A stretch of DNA of 5,290 nucleotides from positions 1 through 5,290 of the forward strand of contig JALSGW010000069.1 of NCBI GenBank assembly GCA_026982585.1. Direction: 5' to 3'. Below the pieces are notes generated by a model. It was not told where the DNA came from. It did no database searches and worked only from the letters and a program-made list of their open reading frames with translations. Positions within the stretch are counted from its first letter, which is position 1; each line of letters starts with the position of its first letter. Below are positions 1 through 5,290 of this stretch, in pieces. The position numbers and the translations under genes were made by a program. This DNA is from Alphaproteobacteria bacterium. GTDB taxonomy: Bacteria; Pseudomonadota; Alphaproteobacteria; Geminicoccales; Geminicoccaceae.

Positions 1-864
1 CATCGCCTTCCGACGCTCGCCGAAGCCGGGGGCCTTGACCGCCGCCACCTTGAGGCCGCCCCTGAGCTTGTTGACGATCAAGGTGGCGAGCGCCTCGCCC
101 TCGACGTCCTCGGCGATCACGAGCAGCGGCTTGCCCGCCTGCACCACCTTCTCGAGCAGGGGCAGGAGCGGCTGCAGGCCGGAGAGCTTCTTTTCGTGGA
201 TGAGGATGTAGGGCTCTTCGAGCTCGGCCACCATTTTGTCGGCGTCGGTGACGAAGTAGGGGGAGATGTAGCCGCGGTCGAACTGCATGCCCTCGACGAT
301 CTCGAGCTCGGTCTCGAGGGCCTTGGCCTCCTCGACGGTGATCACCCCGTCGCGGCCGACCTTGTCCATGGCCTCCGCCAGCATGCGGCCGATGGCGGCG
401 TCGCCGTTCGCCGAGATGGTGCCGATCTGGCTGATCTCCTCGGAGGTGGTGACCTGTTTGGCGTGGCGCTTGAGGTCCTCGACCACCGCCGCCACCGCCA
501 TCTCGATGCCGCGCCGGAGATCCATGGCATTGGCGCCGGCCTCGACCGCCTTCACCCCCTCGCGGGCGATGGCGGCGGCGAGGATGGTGGCGGTGGTGGT
601 GCCGTCGCCGGCCACATCCTTGGTCTTGCTCGCCACTTCCTTGACCAGCTGGATGCCGAGGTTCTCGAACTTGTCGGCGAGCTCGATCTCCTTGGCCACC
701 GTCACGCCGTCCTTGGTGATGCGCGGCGCGCCGAAGCTCTTCTCCAGCACCACATTGCGGCCCTTGGGGCCGAGGGTGACGGCGGTGGCGCGGGCGAGGG
801 TCTCCACCCCGTGCAGCATGCGCTGGCGGGCGTCGGTGGCAAAGCGGATGTCCTTGGCAGCCAT
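1..864 (-). CDS. groEL: Chaperonin GroEL (60 kDa, Hsp60), N-terminal 288 residues; 3' part outside the window
   Basis: Cytoplasmic ATP-driven folding chaperone that forms double heptameric rings and works with a GroES lid. The frame is open from ATG at 864 to the left edge, giving 288 of the usual ~545 residues. Residue numbers align with E. coli GroEL without gaps. Seen directly: the ATP pocket TLGPKGRNV (30-38), ITKDG with Asp52, and GDGTTT with Asp87; the hinge motif GTISANGD (148-155); and the apical segment GMQFDRGYISPYF (192-204). The apical residues that bind GroES and substrate in E. coli are kept (Tyr199, Tyr203, Phe204, Leu234, Leu237, Leu259, Val264), with Ile for Val263. The last residues (APGFGERRKAM) match the family mid-apical region, so the gene is cut by the window edge, not broken. 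Unusually, no groES precedes it. It could be the main copy or a secondary paralogue; AGANAMDL replaces the commoner GMNPMDL. The chaperonin identity is certain. Confidence 0.98.
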   Translation of the reverse strand, partial: MAAKDIRFATDARQRMLHGVETLARATAVTLGPKGRNVVLEKSFGAPRITKDGVTVAKEIELADKFENLGIQLVKEVASKTKDVAGDGTTTATILAAAIAREGVKAVEAGANAMDLRRGIEMAVAAVVEDLKRHAKQVTTSEEISQIGTISANGDAAIGRMLAEAMDKVGRDGVITVEEAKALETELEIVEGMQFDRGYISPYFVTDADKMVAELEEPYILIHEKKLSGLQPLLPLLEKVVQAGKPLLVIAEDVEGEALATLIVNKLRGGLKVAAVKAPGFGERRKAM

Positions 865-873
865 GGCTCCAAG

Positions 874-880
874 CCCTCCC
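874..880 (-). promoter_or_regulatory. Ribosome binding site of groEL
   Basis: On the minus strand GGGAGGG lies 9 bases before the groEL ATG, which is good Shine-Dalgarno spacing and supports the start at 864. Between it and the ATG the sequence GGCT-TGG-AGCC can form a tiny 4-bp stem, whose effect on translation is unknown. Confidence 0.75.
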
Positions 881-902
881 TTGCACCATGCCATGGGGAT
901 GC

Positions 903-920
903 GTCCGCTCGCGGGCGGAC
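903..920. repeat. Inverted repeat in the groEL upstream region
   Basis: GTCCGC and GCGGAC form perfect 6-base arms around a 6-base centre (TCGCGG). The repeat lies 39 bases upstream of the groEL ATG and over 100 bases upstream of the aldehyde dehydrogenase start. It could be a hairpin in the groEL leader or a protein-binding operator. It is not a CIRCE (HrcA) element, whose arms are TTAGCACTC/GAGTGCTAA. A chance repeat in GC-rich DNA is also possible. Confidence 0.45.
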
Positions 921-988
921 TCGCCCTTGATGTGGGAATCCGGGAACGGACCGACAATAGCCGAAGCCGAGGGTGACGGGCGGCGCCG

Positions 989-1007
989 AGGGTGCTAGGC
1001 GCGCCCT
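989..1007. repeat. Imperfect inverted repeat upstream of the aldehyde dehydrogenase gene
   Basis: Arms AGGGTGC and GCGCCCT (6 of 7 complementary, the seventh a possible G-T pair) flank TAGGC. The palindrome GGCGCGCC overlaps the second arm. The repeat ends 17 bases before the Shine-Dalgarno sequence of the downstream gene, so it could be a leader hairpin or an operator. No run of T follows it, so it is not an intrinsic terminator. Confidence 0.3.
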
Positions 1008-1024
1008 GGAAGCCGCGACGCTTA

Positions 1025-1032
1025 GGGGGAGG
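1025..1032 (+). promoter_or_regulatory. Ribosome binding site deciding the aldehyde dehydrogenase start
   Basis: The run GGGGGAGG is followed by GTGATGATG, giving three in-frame candidate starts: GTG at 1032, ATG at 1035 and ATG at 1038. The GTG overlaps the Shine-Dalgarno sequence. The ATG at 1035 is 2 bases away, while the ATG at 1038 is 5 bases away and is the most plausible. The choice changes the protein by at most two residues. Confidence 0.7.
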
Positions 1033-1037
1033 TGATG

Positions 1038-2423
1038 ATGATCCAGCGCACGGTGTCGCCCGTGGACGGCCGCGTCTATGTGGAGCGGGAGCTCGCCGAT
1101 CGGGCGCGCATCGAACGCGCGCTCGAGGCGGCGGAGCGGGCCCAGCCCGCCTGGCGGGCGCGTCCGGTGGAGGAGCGGATCGCCCTGCTCAACCGCGCGG
1201 TCGATCTGTTCGTGGCCGACAAGGAACGGATCGCCGAGGAGATCACCTGGCAGATGGGGCGGCCGATCCGCCACAGCCCCGGCGAGGTGGCGGGGTTCGA
1301 GGAGCGGGCGCGCTACATGCTCGAGATCGCCCCCGCGGCGCTGTCCGACGTCCAGGTGGAGCCGAAGGCGGGGTTCCGGCGTTTCATGCGCCGGGAGCCG
1401 GTGGGGCTGGTGTTCGTGATGGCGCCCTGGAACTATCCCTATCTCACCGCCGTCAACGCCATCTGGCCGGCGCTCGCGGCCGGCAACGCCGTGCTGCTCA
1501 AGCACTCGGCCCAGACCCCGCTGTGTGCGGAACGGCTGCAGGAGGTGCTGGATGAGGCGGGGCTGCCCCCGGGCGTGTTCCAGCACCTGCACCTCGCCCA
1601 CGCGGACGCGCTCGCCATCGTGAAAAGCGGCCGGGCGCGGCTTGTCGCCTTCACCGGCTCGGTGCGCGGCGGCCAGGCGGTGCAACGGGCCGCAGGCGAG
1701 GCCTTTATTGCCACCAACCTCGAACTGGGCGGCAAGGATCCCGCCTATGTGCGCGAGGACGCGGACATCGCCTTCGCCGCCGAGCAGCTGGTGGACGGCG
1801 CCTGCTTCAACGCCGGCCAGAGCTGCTGCGGCATCGAGCGCATCTACGTGCACGAAAAGCGCTACGACGATTTCGTCGCCGCCTATGTCGAACTCGCCTC
1901 GCAATACGTGCTCGACGATCCCACCCGGCCCGAGACCACCCTCGGCCCGATGGTGCGGCCCGAGGCGGCGGACTTCGCGCGCGGCCAGGTGGAGGAGGCG
2001 GTGCGCCAGGGCGCCCGCGCCCTGATCGACACCTCGAAGTTCGAACGCGACCGCCCGGGCTCGCCCTACATGGCACCGCAGGCGCTGGTGGACGTCACGC
2101 ACGAGATGCGGGTGATGCGGGAGGAGAGCTTCGCCCCCGTCGTCGGCATCATGAAGGTGCGCTCGGACGAGGAGGCGATCGCGCTGATGAACGACAGCCC
2201 ATATGGCCTCACCGCCTCCGTGTGGACGCGGGATGCGGAGGCGGCGGTGCGCATCGGCCACGCGCTCGACACCGGCACCGTGTACATGAACCGCTGCGAC
2301 TACCTGGATCCGGCACTGGCCTGGGTGGGGGTGAAGGATTCCGGCCGCGGCGTCTCCCTCTCGCGCCTCGCCTACGAACACCTGACCCGACCCAAGAGCT
2401 TCCACCTGCGCCTCGCGACCTAG
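1038..2423 (+). CDS. NAD(P)-dependent aldehyde dehydrogenase, substrate unknown
   Basis: Soluble enzyme of the ALDH superfamily, oxidising an aldehyde to its acid with NAD(P)+. It has 461 residues, slightly shorter than the usual 480-500. Seen in order: the APWNY motif with the oxyanion-stabilising Asn132; FTGS (205-208) of the Rossmann cofactor domain; ELGGK with general base Glu229; FNAGQSCCG with catalytic Cys263, 34 residues after the Glu as in classical ALDHs; and EESFAP (362-367), where the usual FGP is FAP. It ends with an intact C-terminal domain (NRCDYLDPALAW, VKDSGRG, LTRPKSFHL). All core catalytic residues are present, so it should be active. The overall look is of the succinate-semialdehyde-dehydrogenase-like branch, but the substrate cannot be read from the sequence. 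It is divergent from groEL and lies 64 bases upstream of gmk on the same strand, so cotranscription with gmk is possible. No pathway partner is visible. Family assignment is secure, specific role unknown. Confidence 0.95.
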   Translation: MIQRTVSPVDGRVYVERELADRARIERALEAAERAQPAWRARPVEERIALLNRAVDLFVADKERIAEEITWQMGRPIRHSPGEVAGFEERARYMLEIAPAALSDVQVEPKAGFRRFMRREPVGLVFVMAPWNYPYLTAVNAIWPALAAGNAVLLKHSAQTPLCAERLQEVLDEAGLPPGVFQHLHLAHADALAIVKSGRARLVAFTGSVRGGQAVQRAAGEAFIATNLELGGKDPAYVREDADIAFAAEQLVDGACFNAGQSCCGIERIYVHEKRYDDFVAAYVELASQYVLDDPTRPETTLGPMVRPEAADFARGQVEEAVRQGARALIDTSKFERDRPGSPYMAPQALVDVTHEMRVMREESFAPVVGIMKVRSDEEAIALMNDSPYGLTASVWTRDAEAAVRIGHALDTGTVYMNRCDYLDPALAWVGVKDSGRGVSLSRLAYEHLTRPKSFHLRLAT

Positions 2424-2479
2424 TCCGCAACCTCTGGTCGAACCGGATCCGCCTCGCTAAAAGCATCTGGAGATCGGAC

Positions 2480-2484
2480 GGAGG
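2480..2484 (+). promoter_or_regulatory. Ribosome binding site of gmk
   Basis: GGAGG lies 3 bases before the ATG at 2488. The spacing is tight, and a weaker GGAGA lies further back at 2469-2473. The next in-frame ATG (codon 18) would begin right at the first strand of the P-loop domain, so the upstream ATG remains the better choice. Confidence 0.55.
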
Positions 2485-2487
2485 TCC

Positions 2488-3147
2488 ATGGCCGAGCTGG
2501 ATCTGAAGCTCCTCACCCACGGGCCGCGGCGCGGGGTGATGCTGGTGCTCTCCTCGCCATCCGGGGCCGGCAAGACCAGCGTCGCGCGCCGGTTGCTCGA
2601 GCGGGAGCGGGAGCTCGAGCTGTCGGTGTCGGTGACCACCCGGCCGCCGCGGCCCGGGGAGCGGGACGGGGTCGACTACCATTTCGTCGACGCCGAGCGG
2701 TTCGCGCGCATGGTGGCGGCGGGTGAGCTGCTCGAGCATGCCGAGGTGTACGGCCACCGTTACGGGACGCCGCGGGCGCCGGTGGAGCGGGCGCTCGGGG
2801 CGGGGCGGGATGTGCTGTTCGACATCGATTGGCAGGGAGCGCAGCAGCTGCGGGAAAAGGCGGCGGGCGACATGGTCGGGGTGTTCATCCTGCCGCCGTC
2901 CCTGGATGAGCTCGAGCGTCGCCTGAGGCGCCGGGCGAGCGATCCCGAGGAGGTGGTGCGGTTTCGCCTAAGCCGTCTCGCCTCGGATGTCAGCCACTGG
3001 CCCGAGTACGACTATGTGCTCATCAACCGCGATCTGGAGGCGACCGTGGAGGCGGTGCGGGTGATCCTCGGCGCCGAGCGGCTGCGGCGGCAGCGCCAGC
3101 CCCATCTGGGCGCCTTCGTCAGCCAGCTCCGGCACGGCGGCGGTTGA
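2488..3147 (+). CDS. gmk: Guanylate kinase
   Basis: Essential cytoplasmic enzyme that phosphorylates GMP (and dGMP) to GDP with ATP in purine nucleotide synthesis and salvage. It has 219 residues against 207 in E. coli. The difference is mostly a leader of about 17 residues before the first strand, as is common in alphaproteobacterial forms. Seen: P-loop SPSGAGKT (23-30) with Lys29; GMP-binding signature SVTTRPPRPGERDG with Ser48, Arg52 and Arg55; DYHF with Tyr64; Glu83; the YGT segment (Tyr92, Thr94); FDIDWQGAQQ (111-120) with Asp112 and Asp114; FILPPS (133-138), then an arginine-rich lid; and near the C-terminus HWPEYDYVLIN. Upstream is the aldehyde dehydrogenase gene, not the yicC-family gene often found before gmk. 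The 3' end overlaps the convergent rsmA by 29 bases. The identity is clear. Confidence 0.97.
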   Translation: MAELDLKLLTHGPRRGVMLVLSSPSGAGKTSVARRLLERERELELSVSVTTRPPRPGERDGVDYHFVDAERFARMVAAGELLEHAEVYGHRYGTPRAPVERALGAGRDVLFDIDWQGAQQLREKAAGDMVGVFILPPSLDELERRLRRRASDPEEVVRFRLSRLASDVSHWPEYDYVLINRDLEATVEAVRVILGAERLRRQRQPHLGAFVSQLRHGGG

Positions 3148-3988
3148 GCTCCGCCCATGCGCGGGCAAGTGCTGTGAAGGATTCGCATCCGAGCTCCTCG
3201 GCCCGGGCGTTGGCGGCAACGCCGGCGCGGGCGAGCAGCTCCTCCGGCGCCATTCCGAGTGCGCGCAGGCTGGTCTTCAGCATCTTGCGGCGCTGGCCGA
3301 AGGCGGCCCGGGTGACCTGTTCGAGGGCGGCGAGCTGCGGCGGGTCGAGACGATCGGCCCGCGGATGGAACCGCAGCACCGTCGCCCGCACCTTGGGCGG
3401 CGGGTGGAAGGCGCCCGGGGCGAGCTCGAACAGCCGTTCGATGCGGCACTGCCGCTGAGCGAGCACCGTCAGCCGGCCGTAGGCGCCGCTTCCCGGCCGC
3501 GCCAGCAGCCGGTCCGCCACCTCCTTCTGGAACATCAGCACCATCCGCTCGATCGCATCGAGCTCGCGCAGCCAGCGCGCGAGCAGCACGGTGCTGATGT
3601 GGAAGGGCAGGTTGCCCACCACCACCAGCCTGCGGTCCTGGGCGAGGGCGGCGAGCGGGGTGCGGGCGGCATCCGCCGCGAGCAGCTGGAGCCGGCCCGG
3701 GGCGGCTTCTGCGAGTTCGCCGAGCGCCGCAAGACAGCGTCGGTCGAGTTCGATGGCGATCACCTCCGCACCTGCTGCGAGCAGCGCGCGCGTGAGGCCG
3801 CCTGGACCTGCGCCCACCTCCACCACCCGCAGCCCTTCAAAGGGCTTTGCGGCGGCGGCGATGCGGGCGAGCAGGGCGGGGTCGAAGAGGAAGTGCTGGC
3901 CGAAGCGCTTGTCGGCGCGCAGCCGGTGGCGCCGCGCCAGTGCGCGGGCTTCGGGAAGCTCGGATGTGCGGTCAGATGCGCACGTCAA
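3119..3988 (-). CDS. rsmA: 16S rRNA (adenine(1518)-N6/adenine(1519)-N6)-dimethyltransferase RsmA (KsgA)
   Basis: SAM-dependent enzyme that dimethylates two adjacent adenines in the 3'-terminal helix of 16S rRNA, a late step and quality check in 30S assembly. It has 289 residues (E. coli 273). Seen: KRFGQHFL (27-34), the family's N-terminal signature; the SAM-binding loop VEVGAGPGG (56-64); acidic Glu80 of AIELD at the second strand; Asp106; the catalytic motif NLPF (126-129), with Phe where E. coli has Tyr, a variation I believe is tolerated in the wider family; MFQKEVADRL (152-161); FHPPPKV (194-200); and FGQRRKM (230-236). The start is TTG: an in-frame TGA sits only four codons upstream, and no ATG, GTG or TTG occurs between this TTG and the conserved N-terminus. 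It overlaps the end of surA by 17 bases, implying translational coupling, and its own end overlaps gmk. The identity is clear. Confidence 0.96.
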   Translation of the reverse strand: MTCASDRTSELPEARALARRHRLRADKRFGQHFLFDPALLARIAAAAKPFEGLRVVEVGAGPGGLTRALLAAGAEVIAIELDRRCLAALGELAEAAPGRLQLLAADAARTPLAALAQDRRLVVVGNLPFHISTVLLARWLRELDAIERMVLMFQKEVADRLLARPGSGAYGRLTVLAQRQCRIERLFELAPGAFHPPPKVRATVLRFHPRADRLDPPQLAALEQVTRAAFGQRRKMLKTSLRALGMAPEELLARAGVAANARAEELGCESFTALARAWAELNRRRAGAG

Positions 3989-5255
3989 TGAAGGCGTTCA
4001 TCCTGAGATCCCGCAGATAGCGGGCGGCGAGGCGCTCGATCTGCTGGCGTTCGAGGCGGATGCGCACGAGCTCCCGCAGCCCCTCCTCGCCGCCGCGGCG
4101 GCAGACGCCGAGGATGTGGATGCCCAGCGGGCCGGGGACGGGTGGCGAGACCTCCCCGGGGCGCATGGTGCGCACGAGGTCGGCGAAGGGAGCCGGCAGC
4201 TCGTCGATCAACAGCCAGCCGAGACGGCCCGAGGCGGGTGCGGCCAGCTCCCGGGCGAAACGCACGATGTCGGCGCAACCCCGGATCTCGCTCCGGAAGC
4301 GCTCCGCCCGGCGCAATGCGGCCTCCCGGCGCGCGGCATCGGCGTCGGCGGCAAGCGGAATCACCAGCTGGGCGAGTTCCACCACCTGCTCCGCCCGGGG
4401 ATCGTCGGCGGCCACGGTGCGGCGTTCCGCCACCATGAAAATCTGGATCCCCCGCGGCGTGCGTACCGGGTCGGACACCGTGCCCGGTGCCAGCCCCGCC
4501 ACCACCTGCTGCACACTCGCCACCAGGCCCGAGAGCGGAAGCCAGCCGAGATCGCCGCCCACCTCCGCACTCGCCGCCGCCGACACCTGCTGGGCCAAGG
4601 CGCGGAAATCGGCCCCGTTGCGCAGCGCCCGTACCAGTTCGCGGGCCTGTGCCATCACCTCCGCCTCCTCCTCCGGTGCATAGACCGGCAAAAGGATTTC
4701 GAACAGCCGCACCTCGCTGGCGTCCTTTCGGCCGAGGGTCTCGACCGCGAGCTCGATCTGCTGGCGTCCCACCACCACCCGCGGGCGGATCTGTTGTTCC
4801 ACCACCCGGGCCCAGGCCAGCTGGGCCTCGATTTGGCGTTCGAGGGCGGAGCGGGAGATGCCGCGGGCGGCGAGGAAGGCCTCCAGCTCCTCCAGGCTCA
4901 TGCCGTTGCGGCGTGCCACCTCCCGGGCCGCCTGGGTGATCTCCTGGGGCGCGACCCGCAGCCCGAGGCGCCGCGCCTCCTGCAGCTGGAGGGTCTCGTC
5001 GATGAGGTTGCGCAGCACTTGGCCGACCAGCTGGCTGCGCGTCTCGGGGGTATCGGGAAGGCCGCTCGCCACGATGGCGAAGGCGAGACGCTCCTGAAGT
5101 TCGCGCAGGGTGATGACGTCCTCGTTGACCACCGCGGCGATGGTGAGGCTGGCCTGGGACCGCACCGGTGGCGAAGCGACGGCCAGGATCAGCGCCCCCA
5201 GCACCGCCATCCACCACCGTAGTCCCGGCAATCCCCTCTGCCTGCACCCGGCCAT
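3972..5255 (-). CDS. surA: SurA-type periplasmic chaperone / peptidyl-prolyl cis-trans isomerase
   Basis: Periplasmic folding factor, in this family helping outer-membrane proteins reach the BAM machinery. About 427 residues from the ATG at 5255. Seen: a signal peptide with arginines, hydrophobic MAVLGALILAVA (about 16-27) and a likely cleavage after SQA near residue 35; the SurA N-terminal core with AAVVNEDVIT, IDETLQLQEA (84-93) and long helices to about 155; a parvulin domain (about 180-278) with GGDLGW (232-237) and TPRGIQIFMV; and a second, degenerate parvulin-like repeat (about 290-385) with GRLGWLLIDELP, MRPGEVSPPV and LGIHILGVC, followed by a C-terminal helix. Start choice: ATG at 5255 has GGGGAGG 13 bases upstream, whereas an in-frame ATG at 5279 has no visible Shine-Dalgarno and would lengthen the signal peptide by 8 residues. 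It overlaps rsmA; in related genomes pdxA often sits between them and is absent here. The specific clients are unknown. Confidence 0.9.
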   Translation of the reverse strand: MAGCRQRGLPGLRWWMAVLGALILAVASPPVRSQASLTIAAVVNEDVITLRELQERLAFAIVASGLPDTPETRSQLVGQVLRNLIDETLQLQEARRLGLRVAPQEITQAAREVARRNGMSLEELEAFLAARGISRSALERQIEAQLAWARVVEQQIRPRVVVGRQQIELAVETLGRKDASEVRLFEILLPVYAPEEEAEVMAQARELVRALRNGADFRALAQQVSAAASAEVGGDLGWLPLSGLVASVQQVVAGLAPGTVSDPVRTPRGIQIFMVAERRTVAADDPRAEQVVELAQLVIPLAADADAARREAALRRAERFRSEIRGCADIVRFARELAAPASGRLGWLLIDELPAPFADLVRTMRPGEVSPPVPGPLGIHILGVCRRGGEEGLRELVRIRLERQQIERLAARYLRDLRMNAFIDVRI

Positions 5256-5290
5256 GGCTCGCGCGTCGCCTCCCCGCATCGGAAGCCGAA

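Larger units (their letters stand above)
865..1037. promoter_or_regulatory. Divergent groEL / aldehyde dehydrogenase control region
   Basis: Both flanking genes are read away from this 173-base segment, so it should hold their promoters unless transcription starts inside a coding region. I could not find a convincing promoter pair on either strand. The best rightward candidate is TTGATG (927-932) with GACAAT (953-958), but the 20-base spacer is too long. No CIRCE element and no good heat-shock sigma-32 pair is visible. Two inverted repeats lie inside and are listed separately. Confidence 0.5.

Noticed and set aside
893..900. A heat-shock sigma-32 -10 element for groEL (ATCCCCATGG on the minus strand)
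   Set aside because: CCCCAT is present, but no CTTGAA-like -35 lies 13-17 bases upstream, so it is probably a chance match.
196..930. A 244-codon open frame on the plus strand across groEL
   Set aside because: It is codon-phase antisense to groEL, with Gly/Asp/His/Leu-rich low-complexity translation. groEL itself is certain.
927..958. A TTGATG ... GACAAT promoter for the aldehyde dehydrogenase
   Set aside because: Each hexamer matches the consensus only moderately and the spacer is 20 bases, outside the usual 16-18. The nearby CCCTTGAT looks like a heat-shock -35 but has no CCCAT-type -10 at a suitable distance.
991..998. A CIRCE half-site resemblance (GGTGCTAG)
   Set aside because: It matches GAGTGCTAA only partly and there is no partner arm at the required 9-base spacing.
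702..2405. A 567-codon open frame on the minus strand across the aldehyde dehydrogenase gene and the groEL 5' end
   Set aside because: It runs codon-for-codon antisense to the aldehyde dehydrogenase. In GC-rich genes the sense codons that would create antisense stops (TTA, CTA, TCA) are rare, so long empty frames arise by chance. The translation is rich in His, Arg, Gly and Ala with no recognisable motif.
2424..2487. A terminator or promoter between the aldehyde dehydrogenase gene and gmk
   Set aside because: There is only an 8-base palindrome (CGGATCCG) with no T-run, and no hexamer pair close to a consensus promoter.
3591..5222. A 543-codon open frame on the plus strand across rsmA and surA
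   Set aside because: Over surA it is codon-for-codon antisense to an unmistakable SurA-type protein, and over rsmA it crosses another conserved gene. Its composition is that of a shadow frame and no domain is recognisable.

Overview
The window is very GC-rich (roughly 70% by eye) and almost entirely coding. It looks like a chromosomal housekeeping segment of a high-GC alphaproteobacterium, probably Rhodospirillales-like. That placement rests on the style of the GroEL, guanylate kinase, RsmA and SurA-type proteins and on the surA-rsmA-gmk neighbourhood, which I know from alphaproteobacteria. It is a judgement by eye, not a search result.

Layout, left to right. Positions 1-864 (minus strand) hold the first 288 codons of groEL, with the rest lying beyond the left edge. 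A 173-base divergent intergenic region (865-1037) must carry the start signals for groEL and for the rightward gene. It contains two short inverted repeats but no convincing promoter and no CIRCE element. No groES lies upstream of groEL. Positions 1038-2423 (plus) encode an NAD(P)-dependent aldehyde dehydrogenase with all core catalytic residues. After a 64-base gap comes gmk, guanylate kinase (2488-3147, plus). It converges on rsmA, the 16S rRNA dimethyladenosine methyltransferase (3119-3988, minus), and the two genes overlap tail to tail by 29 bases. rsmA starts with TTG inside the end of a SurA-type periplasmic chaperone/peptidyl-prolyl isomerase gene (3972-5255, minus), overlapping it by 17 bases, so surA and rsmA form a tightly coupled unit read leftward.

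Functionally the genes cover protein folding in the cytoplasm (GroEL) and periplasm (SurA), ribosome maturation (RsmA), nucleotide supply (Gmk) and oxidation of an unidentified aldehyde. No RNA gene, mobile element, CRISPR array, integration site or phage-like module is visible, and there is no gene-free stretch over 300 bases. I see no convincing new biological system. The points most worth a second look are the groEL lacking an adjacent groES, the TTG start of rsmA forced by an upstream in-frame stop, and the gmk/rsmA convergent overlap.
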